The notes: generated from the sequence alone by a model not told the origin. A stretch of 64,000 nucleotides of DNA from Enterococcus mediterraneensis (GCF_900604485.1 NZ_UWOP01000001.1:501001-565000), one strand, 5' to 3'. Positions 28,506 to 37,149 are shown, counted from the stretch's first letter. Program-made: numbers and translations.

Positions 28506-29309
28506 TTAGTAGTCATTCAAAATGTCGCCTAGAGGGTCACCAGTATTGCTGCCTCCGCCGCCATTTGAAGAACCGCCCATTTTTGTCAAGTTCAAGTAGA
28601 TCAATGCGATGGCAACAGCCAATGCACCTAATGCGATCAATGTTAATTGTGAAATTGCGGCAACTACGAAACCGATAACGAAGAATGGCCATACTTCTTT
28701 AGTAGCCATCATGTTGATAACCATTGCATAACCAACGGCTACGACCATGCCCCCGCCGATTGCCATTCCGTCTGTTAACCATGCAGGCATGGATTCCAAT
28801 GCGGAACGAACTGTATCAGCTGGAATGAATAGCAATGCTGCTGCTGGAACGGCGATACGAACACCTTGCAAACAAACAGCGATGATGTGCCATAATTCTA
28901 CTTTACGGTAGTTTCCTTCTTCTGCAGCTGCGTCCATGATGTGAACGATTGGCACAGCTACTGTACGTACGATCATAGTTAAGAACAAACCTGCAACGGC
29001 CAATGGGATAGCAAGAGCGATCGCTGAAGAAACGCCTTCTCTTCCTTGTCCACCTAAAACTAAAATAATTGCTGATGCAACAGATGCCAACGCAGCATCT
29101 GGTGCTACGGCAGCTCCGATATTTGCCCAACCTAATGCGATCATTTGTAATGATCCACCAAGGATGATACCTGCTTCTAAATTACCGGTCACTAAACCGA
29201 TCAATGTACATGCCACTAGGGGTTGATGGAATTGGAATTCGTCTAAGATCCCTTCCATCCCTGCTAGAAAGGCAACTACAACGACTAAAATCATTGATAT
29301 AATAGACAT
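28506..29309 (-). CDS. manY: Mannose-type PTS component EIIC
   Basis: A 267-residue polytopic protein. GILDEFQFHQPLVACTLIGL, LGGSLQMIALGWANIGAAVAPD (first part LGGSLQMIALGWANIG) and the Gly-rich loop GQGREGVSSAIALAIPLA are typical of EIIC-Man. The end is a Gly/Ser/Asn-rich cytoplasmic tail. It partners EIID downstream and takes phosphate from the EIIAB protein upstream. Gaps are short (20 and 37 bases), supporting one transcript. Confidence 0.95.
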   Translation of the reverse strand: MSIISMILVVVVAFLAGMEGILDEFQFHQPLVACTLIGLVTGNLEAGIILGGSLQMIALGWANIGAAVAPDAALASVASAIILVLGGQGREGVSSAIALAIPLAVAGLFLTMIVRTVAVPIVHIMDAAAEEGNYRKVELWHIIAVCLQGVRIAVPAAALLFIPADTVRSALESMPAWLTDGMAIGGGMVVAVGYAMVINMMATKEVWPFFVIGFVVAAISQLTLIALGALAVAIALIYLNLTKMGGSSNGGGGSNTGDPLGDILNDY

Positions 29310-29346
29310 AATAGACCTCCTATTTGATTTAAATATATGGTGTCGC

Positions 29347-30336
29347 TTAAGCTTTCGCTAACTCTGATTTTGCTTTTTTAAGAATTTCGTCCATGTTGTC
29401 GCGAGAGTCATTTGGCACTTTACGTACATCAAACGAAACGCCTTTATCTTTCATTTCTTCAAATGCTTTCACATCTTCGTTACCCATTGACAACACCTTG
29501 CTTACAACAACTTTGCCGACAGAGTGCGCCATTGAACCGACATTGACTTCTTTGATATCAACGCCGCCGTTGATAGCCGCCAACATATCTTCAGGGTTTT
29601 CAAACAACAGCAATGCTTTCGTATTACCGAAACGCGGATCTTTAGCTACTTCGATCATTTTGCTGATTGGCACGACATTGGCTTTTACACCTGGAGGAGC
29701 AGCTTGTTCGATCAGTTTTTTACGCAGATCGTCTTTTGCTACAGCATCTGATACAACAATGATCCGGCTTGGTAAAACAGATTTTGTCCAAGCTGTCGCT
29801 ACTTGTCCGTGAAGCAAACGTGAATCGATCCGTGCAAGAACGATCTTCAATTTACCGTCACCTAAGACAGTGCCTGGTGGGATCGCACCTTGAGGTTGTG
29901 CTTCTCCTGCAGCTGCTGGCGCCGCTGTTTTAGGTTCCAACTCTTCTGGCTTGATTCGTACCCCTTCTTTTGCTGTTTCAAGAATGTGGGCAGCGATTTC
30001 TTGCGCAGATTCCATTGAAAAACGAGATGCATAGGCTTCGATAACCATTGGCAAGTTCATGCCGGCAACGATTGCCCAAGTATCTTTGTGCTGTTCAAAC
30101 AAATTGTTTGCTTGGTTGAACGGAGTTCCGCCCCATAGATCGACTAAGAATAATACTTCGTCTTGATTTTCGAAAGATGCGATTGCTTCTTCCATTTTTG
30201 CCTTCAAATCATCTGGACCTTCACTTGGCATCAACGTAACAGCTTTTACGTTTTCTTGTTCTCCAAAGATCATTGATCCGGATTGCAAGATGCCTTCAGC
30301 GAATTGTCCGTGACTTGCTAGGATAATTCCTACCAT
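29347..30336 (-). CDS. manX: Mannose-type PTS component EIIAB
   Basis: A 329-residue fused phosphocarrier. The EIIA domain (about 1-128) has the phospho-His in ILASHGQF (His9). A Pro/Ala-rich linker (about 130-158) joins it to EIIB, whose phospho-His lies in RIDSRLLHGQVATAW (His176). It relays phosphate from HPr to incoming mannose or glucose. AGGAGG lies before the ATG at 30336; a 20-codon longer frame lacks a site. A separate EIIB precedes it. Confidence 0.95.
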   Translation of the reverse strand: MVGIILASHGQFAEGILQSGSMIFGEQENVKAVTLMPSEGPDDLKAKMEEAIASFENQDEVLFLVDLWGGTPFNQANNLFEQHKDTWAIVAGMNLPMVIEAYASRFSMESAQEIAAHILETAKEGVRIKPEELEPKTAAPAAAGEAQPQGAIPPGTVLGDGKLKIVLARIDSRLLHGQVATAWTKSVLPSRIIVVSDAVAKDDLRKKLIEQAAPPGVKANVVPISKMIEVAKDPRFGNTKALLLFENPEDMLAAINGGVDIKEVNVGSMAHSVGKVVVSKVLSMGNEDVKAFEEMKDKGVSFDVRKVPNDSRDNMDEILKKAKSELAKA

Positions 30337-30433
30337 CTTTATACCTCCTATTTGTCTATTTTTTCCAATAGCAACGTGCAAAAATAATAACAACAATTAT
30401 AATGGCTGTTTGCGCCACTGCTATTTTCCCCAA

Positions 30434-30931
30434 CTACAACAACTTTTCCTTTTTCAACAGTTCGCTTAAGTAGACCTTTCGATCAGCTGGTACTTTGCGG
30501 ATCTCTAATTCAATATTCTGCTCAGCCAGATATTTAAATGAACAAATATCCTGCGCATCCACCGAAATAAAATTAGTAATCATTTGTTTACCATCTGTAT
30601 AACTCATTCCGCCAATGTTCACGGAAGTCAATTGGATGCCCCTTTTGACTAATTGAACGACATCTTGAGGATTGGTAAATAAAAGCATTACTTTTTGATC
30701 CTTGAATAAATCGTTATTGTAAATCTCAGACATTTTATCGACTGTGATCACATTCGATTTGATTCCTGGGGGTGCGGCTTCACTCAGCAAAAATTTTCTT
30801 AATTGATCCTTTGCTACCTCATCACTAATAACCAAGATACGATTGATTTTAGTCTGCTTGGACCAAGCAGTAGCTACCTGACCGTGGATCAAGCGATCAT
30901 CAATACGCGCTAAACGTATATCGATGCCCAT
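30434..30931 (-). CDS. Stand-alone mannose-type PTS EIIB
   Basis: A 165-residue EIIB domain with the phospho-His motif RIDDRLIHGQVATAW (His16). It is the first gene after the sigma-54 promoter, so the operon encodes two EIIB domains. In Listeria and other Firmicutes a separate EIIB of this kind can transfer phosphate to ManR/LevR-type activators; a sensory role here is an inference. AGGAGG precedes the ATG at 30931. Confidence 0.92.
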   Translation of the reverse strand: MGIDIRLARIDDRLIHGQVATAWSKQTKINRILVISDEVAKDQLRKFLLSEAAPPGIKSNVITVDKMSEIYNNDLFKDQKVMLLFTNPQDVVQLVKRGIQLTSVNIGGMSYTDGKQMITNFISVDAQDICSFKYLAEQNIELEIRKVPADRKVYLSELLKKEKLL

Positions 30932-30960
30932 CACAAAACCTCCTACTTAACAACACTGCT

Positions 30961-30991
30961 GTAAATGACAATTTTATTCTTTGTCATTTAC
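30961..30991 (-). repeat. Perfect inverted repeat in the man operon 5' leader
   Basis: Eleven-base arms GTAAATGACAA and TTGTCATTTAC enclose a 9-base loop. It falls between the sigma-54 start site (about 31013) and the first ribosome site, so it will form a hairpin near the mRNA 5' end. No U tract follows. An mRNA-stabilising or regulatory role is inferred. Confidence 0.6.
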
Positions 30992-31024
30992 TTTGTTACT
31001 CACCTCCCGTATCATTTATATATA

Positions 31025-31040
31025 AGCAAGTATCGTGCCA
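31025..31040 (-). promoter_or_regulatory. Sigma-54 (RpoN) promoter of the mannose PTS operon
   Basis: The minus strand reads TGGCACG (31040-31034), ATAC, TTGCT (31029-31025), a full match to the -24/-12 consensus TGGCACG-N4-TTGCW. It lies about 94 bases before the EIIB start. The LevR-type activator gene immediately upstream supports the assignment. Confidence 0.95.
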
Positions 31041-31051
31041 ACTTTTAAAAC

Positions 31052-31143
31052 GATACACTACTTAATAATTCCTTAATTTATCAGCAAATAAAAAAATACA
31101 CTAAAATAACACAGTGTATCTTTGTGTGCTGTTTCAGTGTATT
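31052..31143. promoter_or_regulatory. Cluster of GATACACT-type motifs: candidate LevR activator sites
   Basis: Four copies of an 8-base motif lie 12-103 bases upstream of the -24 box: GATACACT (31052-31059), AATACACT (31095-31102), and the inverted AGTGTATC (31113-31120) and AGTGTATT (31136-31143). The position suits upstream activator sites of a sigma-54 promoter. The same motif is repeated at the levR promoter. Binding by LevR is an inference. Confidence 0.55.
31091..31119 (-). terminator. Candidate levR terminator
   Basis: On the minus strand ATACACT and AGTGTAT arms (31119-31096) with a 10-base loop are followed by TTTTTT. It coincides with two of the GATACACT-type motifs, so the same dyad may serve both termination and activator binding. 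Confidence 0.6.
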
Positions 31144-31159
31144 ATTTATTTATCCGTAT

Positions 31160-34003
31160 CTATTTTTCTTCAGATAATAGTTGTTTCGCATGATGGGTTT
31201 TTAAAATTTCCATCAAATAGTATTCCTCTTCTAAAGGAATCTCCAATCTCAAAAAGCGTTCCAGTGATTGGACATGAAGATGAAGCCGTTGATAAAACTC
31301 ATCTTGATACAGTTCTTCTAAAACGTTTTGTTCCACACTCAGGGGTTGTTCAAGCAGCACCCGCTCGATCATTCCTGCAGTGTGCAACGCTAAATTGATT
31401 TCCAATCCGTATTTATTTTCATTGAACCCCGCATCTTTAACGGTCTCTTCGACAAAATTCCAAATCGGACGAAATAGTTTTTGCGGATTGATATAGGTAA
31501 AGTTTTCCTGCATAAACTGGATAGCAGCTTCTGTTGCCTGCTTATCATCCAATTGGAGCTCTTCACCGTCAAAACTGCTATCTTTTTCCAATAAAATCTG
31601 ATCCAAGATCGTCCCAACATCTTGCTCGATAAATCGATCGAGAGGAATAAACGGTGCGTTGATTTTCGGATCCACGATTCCAGTCGACGCGATCAGTTGA
31701 TACTCTTTTTGGATCTTTGGTAGTTCACTTTTCAAATTCACTACTGAAAGAGGCAGAATATCCAATGAATGTTCTTGCTTTTTGGATAGCGAACGTTGAA
31801 TGATTTCCTTGATACGTTGCGCTGTCCCTTCGCCTGATGCACAAATCGCCAAGATCGCCTGTTTCGTACGATGATCTTTTCTTTTGTCTGTCAGGACATG
31901 ACCGTATCCTTGGAACTTCGTTAACGATTCATATAAACTATCCAGATCCGTTCCCAAGACGGAAGCCTTACGGACCGTTTCTAACACGATTGCTGTCGTC
32001 ACCATATCGATCGTGCGCACCTCGATTCCGGTTTCCCGGATGATTTCTTCATTAAATGTAGCCAAAGAACCCATATCAACCAGCAGTATGACTCCACTAT
32101 CTTCGTTCACTTGAACGACAGCCGATTTGATTTTATCTAATGCGACTTTCGGCGACATATCTAACGGCATATCGACAGCCGCAACTTGGTCGACTTCCAG
32201 AAGTTGCTGAACGACTTGAACCATACTGCTGGCAGTGCTGTGTCCATGAGCAGCTACTACGACACCGATTTTTCCTTCAGTCTGATGCGCTCGCAAAGAA
32301 ATCAGCAGAACCGCTAAATAATACGCTTCGCTTTCAGGGATCGCGACTTCGAATGTTTCACCGATATAATTACGGATTTGTTGCGCCACACTGAACTCTT
32401 TAGGAAATCCTGCTACCATTTGGCGAATATTGTCATTAGTATGACGTTCCTCGCCATCATTGATTTTTTTCAAAAACGAACTGATATGTAAGCTCATCGC
32501 ATAAACAAAATTTTGTTGGAACTCGTAGCCCAACTCTCGACGAACCACCCCATAAATTCGATTCGTTGCATCAATGATCTTTTGGTCGACAAATTCAGAT
32601 AATTTGTTCTCAGCATTGAAAGAAAACCCATGATCTTTATAAAATGATTTCAGATGGATATTGATATCGGTGGAGATAAAATGATTGATCGCTTCTTGAT
32701 CCAGTCCATCGGCTTTCAGCAAAGCGGCTTTGTCCCCGATAATATCGTATAAGTTATACGGCAATTCGTAAGAATCCGTTTGAATCTCCAAAAAATTCTC
32801 GTTAGGCGAGATAACGATCTTAGGTTCCAAGATTTTCGATAACTCCGCCAATGTTTCTCGACGATTGGCCAAAACGGACAGTCCCGACCGTATCCCTTCT
32901 GGCAGATCCGCCATCGTAATAGCGATTTCTTCATGCTGCATATGATTAAGAAATCCACGGGCGCAAACTAGCTGGATATTCGATTTCAATTGGCCGATAT
33001 TCCCGTAACTGACACTGCCGATCAAAACCTTGATCACATCTTCTGTCAATGAAATTTTCCGTTGGATACGATTGGCTTCTTGCGCCACCATGATCTTGAC
33101 CAGATCGATCTTTTCAGAAGCCGGCCGTTGTTCAAAAGAAGGCAATTGGATATTGATAGGGATTCGTCGAACAAAAGTCGCCAACAAAGAAGAACTAGGA
33201 TCTTCTGTCGTAGCACCAACGATCCGAACATCCGCATGATGGTTTTTCCCAGTTTCTCCTAAACGACTGTAAGTACCGTGATCCATGAAATAAAAAATCA
33301 TTTCTTGTCCTTCAGGCGGCAAACGATGGATCTCGTCTAAAAAGAGCATACTGCCGTCAGCTTGATCGATGATACCGACTTTTTCTTGATCCGCACCGGT
33401 AAATGCACCTTTGACATACCCAAACAAATGACTCATCAATAACTCAGGATTGTTGGCATAGTCAGCACAGTTGAAAACGATCAGGTCTTTATCTTCATCA
33501 ACCACATGATTGCTTTTAGCAAATTGGAACATCACATGAGCAAAATACGTCTTCCCTGATCCAGTCGGTCCTGTAATCAAGCAGTTCAACCCTTTAGGCG
33601 GGTATAAAATCGCAGCTTTGGCTTGCTCTACCGCGTTTTTCATACTGCTGTTCGCCCCAACGATTCGCGTAAAAATATCCTGGGCGTTAATAGGCGGTTT
33701 GGCAAACTGATGAGAAGATTCTTTGGGTTGCGGATTCTCTTTATAGCTAGGAACTCGTTTTTTTACAGGGGTAGTATATATCGCTGTTTGTTTCACATAG
33801 CGCACCGGACGACCATCGATTTTTTTCAATCGCTGTTGTCTGACAAGCTCGTTCAGATCCTTACTGGCGTTCGTCCGTTGAATATCTAAAACTTCAGCAA
33901 CTTCTTTTGTCGTAACGCCGCGATTCGCGTCAAGATCTAATTCAGAAAAAGAACCTGTCTGTTGTACAACATATTGATAGATCCGCTCGATTCTCTTCGT
34001 CAT
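31160..34003 (-). CDS. levR: LevR/ManR-type sigma-54-dependent transcriptional activator
   Basis: A 947-residue activator. An N-terminal winged helix (about 1-75) is followed by an AAA+ domain with Walker A GPTGSGKT (145-152), GAFTGA (199-204), which contacts sigma-54, and Walker B MLFLDE (219-224). PRD1 follows at about 460-570. Next come an EIIA-Man-like domain (VVAAHGHSTASS) and an EIIB-Gat-like domain (ILAICASGEGTAQRI), then a C-terminal PRD2 (LALHTAGMIER). PTS phosphorylation of the PRDs and EIIA domain adjusts activity. It lies directly upstream of the man operon in the same direction. Confidence 0.95.
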   Translation of the reverse strand: MTKRIERIYQYVVQQTGSFSELDLDANRGVTTKEVAEVLDIQRTNASKDLNELVRQQRLKKIDGRPVRYVKQTAIYTTPVKKRVPSYKENPQPKESSHQFAKPPINAQDIFTRIVGANSSMKNAVEQAKAAILYPPKGLNCLITGPTGSGKTYFAHVMFQFAKSNHVVDEDKDLIVFNCADYANNPELLMSHLFGYVKGAFTGADQEKVGIIDQADGSMLFLDEIHRLPPEGQEMIFYFMDHGTYSRLGETGKNHHADVRIVGATTEDPSSSLLATFVRRIPINIQLPSFEQRPASEKIDLVKIMVAQEANRIQRKISLTEDVIKVLIGSVSYGNIGQLKSNIQLVCARGFLNHMQHEEIAITMADLPEGIRSGLSVLANRRETLAELSKILEPKIVISPNENFLEIQTDSYELPYNLYDIIGDKAALLKADGLDQEAINHFISTDINIHLKSFYKDHGFSFNAENKLSEFVDQKIIDATNRIYGVVRRELGYEFQQNFVYAMSLHISSFLKKINDGEERHTNDNIRQMVAGFPKEFSVAQQIRNYIGETFEVAIPESEAYYLAVLLISLRAHQTEGKIGVVVAAHGHSTASSMVQVVQQLLEVDQVAAVDMPLDMSPKVALDKIKSAVVQVNEDSGVILLVDMGSLATFNEEIIRETGIEVRTIDMVTTAIVLETVRKASVLGTDLDSLYESLTKFQGYGHVLTDKRKDHRTKQAILAICASGEGTAQRIKEIIQRSLSKKQEHSLDILPLSVVNLKSELPKIQKEYQLIASTGIVDPKINAPFIPLDRFIEQDVGTILDQILLEKDSSFDGEELQLDDKQATEAAIQFMQENFTYINPQKLFRPIWNFVEETVKDAGFNENKYGLEINLALHTAGMIERVLLEQPLSVEQNVLEELYQDEFYQRLHLHVQSLERFLRLEIPLEEEYYLMEILKTHHAKQLLSEEK

Positions 34004-34042
34004 CCACAGTTACTCCCTTCTATAATGCCCTTCTAACATCAA

Positions 34043-34087
34043 AGTGTATCTAGTGTATCATTTTACATCATTTCTATTACTAGTCAA
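34043..34087 (-). promoter_or_regulatory. levR promoter with tandem GATACACT repeats at the start site
   Basis: On the minus strand TTGACT (34087-34082), a 16-base spacer and TAAAAT (34065-34060) form a sigma-A promoter. Immediately downstream are two direct copies of GATACACT (34059-34052 and 34050-34043) one base apart, over the expected transcription start. They suggest an operator for autoregulation or repression. Confidence 0.65.
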
Positions 34088-34375
34088 AATAATACGTTTA
34101 GTTTGCAATCTATCTTCAAATTAGACGTATATAAGTCCTTCAAAAGACAGATTGAGCATACAGTATTTACACAATCAGACAAACAGTATTCATGAGTGTA
34201 TCACAATTTGGATCTTATGAAAGATTTTTTACATAATTTAAACTATTTCCTAAACGATAACTGTATCCAGTCGTCAAAAACAGACTGAACTTTTATTTTA
34301 CGACTTCTTCGTCCGATAAATCAAATACTATTTTTGGCAATAGTAAGTATTGTATCTGAGTTATCTATTAACAAC
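34088..34375. other. Intergenic region between levR and the acetyltransferase gene
   Basis: About 290 AT-rich bases without a credible gene. A further AGTGTATC copy lies at 34195-34202. No tRNA, promoter with two good boxes or long repeat was recognised. Confidence 0.5.
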
Positions 34376-34425
34376 AAGATGACAAAACCGACAATCTATT
34401 TTGTGATCATCGGTTTTGTCATCTT
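34376..34425. terminator. Hairpin terminator after the acetyltransferase gene
   Basis: A perfect 16-base stem begins AAGATGACAAAACCGA (34376-34391) and closes at 34410-34425 around an 18-base loop. It lies 58 bases past the stop of the 34483 gene. The U tract is weak in both directions (TTGTTG on the minus strand), so efficiency is uncertain. Confidence 0.65.
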
Positions 34426-34482
34426 ATTTAATCATTGCGGCGTTCAACTATCGTTTCTTGCTGTCTACCTGTACTTTCACCC

Positions 34483-35034
34483 TTATTTAAGAGAATCATT
34501 CAATTCTGAAAAAGGAATAAAAGCCGCTTGTTTTTCTTGAGGTTTTGCGAGAGTTTTCTGAAGCCACAAAATATCGTACCACTTGTCGAACTTAAAACCC
34601 AGATGAGGAAAGCGAGCTACCAGTTGATAGTCTCTTTTTTCATGGAATCTTACGCTCTGATCGTTTCCTGCCGTGATACAAGCCGCAGCATTTACGATAT
34701 TTTGTTTCGTCAACAATTCTTCTAGCGCTTGATAAAGCAGGGTACCAATTCCCATCGCACGGACAGATTGATCCACATAGACAGTGACTTCTGCTGTCCA
34801 ATCGTAAGCAGTCCTTGTTTTATAAGGACCAGCATAGGCATAACCGACGACTGTTCCTTCTCCCGTTTCTGCTACAAGATAAGGATAACGCACAAGTGTT
34901 TGTTCGATCCGCTTTCGAAATTCTTCCAACTTAGGCACTTCATATTCAAAGGTGATCGCCGTTTCTTTTATATAAGGCGTGTAGATCGCTAATAACTTTT
35001 CCGCATCTTTTACTGTCGCTGTCCGTATTTTCAT
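34483..35034 (-). CDS. GNAT-family N-acetyltransferase (phosphinothricin/amino-acid type)
   Basis: A 183-residue protein. KIRTATVKDAEKLLAIYTPY at the start, ITFEYEVPKLEEFRKRI, GYAYAGPYKTRTAYDWTAEV (about 78-97) and the CoA-binding VDQSVRAMGIGTLLYQALE fit the Pat/YncA-type GNAT group. These enzymes acetylate amino groups of small molecules such as methionine sulfoximine; the substrate here is unknown. The ATG at 35034 has AGAAGGAAG upstream, whereas a 37-codon longer frame overlaps the next gene and lacks a site. Confidence 0.85.
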   Translation of the reverse strand: MKIRTATVKDAEKLLAIYTPYIKETAITFEYEVPKLEEFRKRIEQTLVRYPYLVAETGEGTVVGYAYAGPYKTRTAYDWTAEVTVYVDQSVRAMGIGTLLYQALEELLTKQNIVNAAACITAGNDQSVRFHEKRDYQLVARFPHLGFKFDKWYDILWLQKTLAKPQEKQAAFIPFSELNDSLK

Positions 35035-35138
35035 AAATGCTTCCTTCTTTAACTGATACTTTTGATTTTTCTCTATTTTACGAGAAGAATCATTCTTTGA
35101 GTAGCATTTTTTGAGATTTCTAAAAAATCCGCGCTGTT

Positions 35139-36023
35139 TTAGCAAAAAACTTCCAAATGAGCAGGAAGTAGTGTGAGATGAATCGGTAATTCTTCACCTT
35201 CATCACCATCGACATTTGTAGGAACTGTCTCCTCGCCTGCAACACTGATCTTTCCTTCAGTGAAAGTTTGGTATCCTACATTCGCATTTGTTTCTGAAAT
35301 ACCCTTTAATAAATCAGGAACAGCCTTGACTGTCTGCAAGAAGTTTTTGTCTTTCAGATAAATCAAATGCAGCAGATTGTCATCTACCTCAGCTTCCGGC
35401 AGAAGTTGTTCAAATCCCCCTACAGAATTGGTTAGACCGATAATCAGCGTACTGCTTTCGATGGTTTGCTTTTTTCCGTCCAATTCCAAATGAAATGTAT
35501 GGCTATGATTGTCACCTAGTTGTTTGAACCCAGAAATAAAATAAGCCAACTTGCCGAATTTCGTTTTTTCTTCAGGCGTGACCTGATTGACAGCTTCCGG
35601 AATCACCCCAACTGCTACAACGTTCATGAAGTAGTGCTCATTGATCTTGCCAATGTCGATCTTTCTTGTTCGATCCAATGACAAAGATTCAACAGCTTCT
35701 TCCAAATCTAACGGAATTCCCAGCGCTCGTGCAAGATCATTGACGGTCCCCAACGGAAAGAAACCAAACTTTGGCGGGTTTTCTTCACCAGCCAAACCAT
35801 TGATCGCCTCATTGACGGTTCCATCTCCCCCCATCGCAAATACACTGTCGAAACCGTCTTTTGCGGCTTTTTTCGCAAAATTAGTTGCATCACCGGCTTT
35901 TTCAGTATAGGTGATTTCGACTTCATCAAACAATTCTTCCAGTTTTTTTATTACCATTTCTTTATGAGTTTTCGCTTTTTCTCCGCCAGAACTCGGATTT
36001 ACGATCAATAACGCTTTTGCCAT
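35139..36023 (-). CDS. Diacylglycerol kinase-family lipid kinase (YegS/DgkB-like)
   Basis: A 294-residue DAGK-catalytic-domain protein. LLIVNPSSGG (about 5-14), FAMGGDGTVNEAINGL (nucleotide-binding GGDGT, near 63-78) and GFFPLGTVNDLARALGIP are diagnostic. Soluble DgkB recycles diacylglycerol to phosphatidate in Gram-positive bacteria. Paralogues of unknown substrate are common, so the lipid is not certain. It has its own promoter. Confidence 0.88.
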   Translation of the reverse strand: MAKALLIVNPSSGGEKAKTHKEMVIKKLEELFDEVEITYTEKAGDATNFAKKAAKDGFDSVFAMGGDGTVNEAINGLAGEENPPKFGFFPLGTVNDLARALGIPLDLEEAVESLSLDRTRKIDIGKINEHYFMNVVAVGVIPEAVNQVTPEEKTKFGKLAYFISGFKQLGDNHSHTFHLELDGKKQTIESSTLIIGLTNSVGGFEQLLPEAEVDDNLLHLIYLKDKNFLQTVKAVPDLLKGISETNANVGYQTFTEGKISVAGEETVPTNVDGDEGEELPIHLTLLPAHLEVFC

Positions 36024-36057
36024 CCTTCTTCCTCCTAAAGTTTCTTGTTATTATTTT

Positions 36058-36086
36058 AGTATAACAATCCAGAAAAAGAATGATAA
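36058..36086 (-). promoter_or_regulatory. Promoter of the lipid kinase gene
   Basis: On the minus strand TTATCA (36086-36081), 17 bases and TATACT (36063-36058) precede an AGGAGG site and the ATG at 36023. Confidence 0.65.
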
Positions 36087-36104
36087 GCAAGACGGTTTGA
36101 CCCG

Positions 36105-36138
36105 CAAAAAAAGAAGCCTTATTTCCATAAGGCTTCTT
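36105..36138 (-). terminator. Terminator of the rplU-prp-rpmA operon
   Basis: A 12-base perfect stem, AAGAAGCCTTAT (36111-36122) with ATAAGGCTTCTT (36127-36138), is followed on the minus strand by TTTTTTT. It lies 18 bases past the rpmA stop. Confidence 0.92.
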
Positions 36139-36155
36139 ACTGTTTATTGTGATTA

Positions 36156-36449
36156 TTAAGCTTCTTGCGCTACTGGGTAGACAGATACTTGTTTTTTGTC
36201 GCGGCCTTTGCGTTCGAAACGAACAACGCCGTCAACTTTTGCAAATAATGTGTCATCGCCGCCGATGCCTACGTTCACACCTGGATAAATTTTAGTACCG
36301 CGTTGGCGATAAAGGATTGATCCGCCAGTAACAGTTTGACCGTCAGCACGTTTAGCTCCTAAACGTTTTGATTCTGAGTCACGGCCGTTAGAAGTAGAAC
36401 CGCCACCTTTTTTGTGGGCGAAGAATTGCAGATTCATTTTCATCAACAT
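36156..36449 (-). CDS. rpmA: Ribosomal protein L27 (with cleavable N-terminal extension)
   Basis: A 97-residue large-subunit protein. The N-terminus reads [19 protein letters not shown]; the segment LQFFA followed by HKKGG is the cleavage site of the protease Prp, encoded by the preceding gene. Cleavage exposes the mature L27 end that reaches the peptidyl-transferase centre. [17 protein letters not shown] and [14 protein letters not shown] are L27 signatures. AGGAGG lies 8 bases before the ATG at 36449. Confidence 0.97.
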   Translation of the reverse strand: MLMKMNLQFFAHKKGGGSTSNGRDSESKRLGAKRADGQTVTGGSILYRQRGTKIYPGVNVGIGGDDTLFAKVDGVVRFERKGRDKKQVSVYPVAQEA

Positions 36450-36464
36450 GAGATGCACCTCCTA

Positions 36465-36806
36465 TTAGTCTTTAATGGTTTTTATTTCGATATATTCGCT
36501 ATTTTCTTCCTTGATGGATTGCAGCCCCAATAACAAATTCTCTAATAAGATCTGTTCGATATTGGTTTGCTCTTGAGTTAATCCGGAAACGACTTCCATA
36601 CGAAGGTATCCACCTTCGCTTTCGTTCGCTTCTACAATCGGCTCAGTTCCCGCTAAAGCATGGATACCGTTAATCGCGCTGATCGCTAATGCAGATACGC
36701 CTGCACAGACGATGTCGCTGCCATAAGGTCCTGCTTCGGCATGTCCAGTCAATGTAAAAGAAACAATTTGACCAGAGTCATTTCGTTTGAATGTCCCTTT
36801 GATCAT
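36465..36806 (-). CDS. prp: Prp, ribosomal-processing cysteine protease
   Basis: A 113-residue protein. TLTGHAEAGPYGSDIVCAGVSAL contains the catalytic His (GHA) and Cys (VCAGVS); it is quoted here as GHAEAGPYGSDIVCAGVS. Prp removes the L27 N-terminal extension, an essential step in Firmicutes. It sits in the conserved position between rplU and rpmA. The ATG at 36806 follows AGAAGG; a longer in-frame start is less likely. Confidence 0.94.
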   Translation of the reverse strand: MIKGTFKRNDSGQIVSFTLTGHAEAGPYGSDIVCAGVSALAISAINGIHALAGTEPIVEANESEGGYLRMEVVSGLTQEQTNIEQILLENLLLGLQSIKEENSEYIEIKTIKD

Positions 36807-36833
36807 ATTATGCGACCTTCTCTTTCGCAAAAA

Positions 36834-37142
36834 TTATGCATTGATAGCATCGATAACCACTTTTGTATATGGTTGACGATGACCTTGTTTACGGTGAGAA
36901 TGTTTTTTAGGTTTGTATTTGAAAGTAACGACTTTCTTTTGTTTGCCGTGTTTTTCAACAGTTCCTTCAACAGTTGCTCCCGCTACAGTTGGCGCGCCAA
37001 CTTTCGTTGTTTCGCCGCCTACTAGGATCACTTCGTCGAAAGTAACTTTTTCACCTGCTTCAACGTCTAATTTTTCAACGTAGATTGCTTGGCCTACTTC
37101 GACTTTTACTTGTTTACCGCCAGTTTTGATAATTGCGTACAT
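36834..37142 (-). CDS. rplU: Ribosomal protein L21
   Basis: A 102-residue 50S subunit protein. [18 protein letters not shown] is the standard start and [21 protein letters not shown] the conserved rRNA-binding tail (core [12 protein letters not shown]). AGGAGG lies upstream of the ATG at 37142. It heads the rplU-prp-rpmA operon behind a strong promoter and a structured leader. Confidence 0.98.
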   Translation of the reverse strand: MYAIIKTGGKQVKVEVGQAIYVEKLDVEAGEKVTFDEVILVGGETTKVGAPTVAGATVEGTVEKHGKQKKVVTFKYKPKKHSHRKQGHRQPYTKVVIDAINA

Positions 37143-37149
37143 GCTTAAC

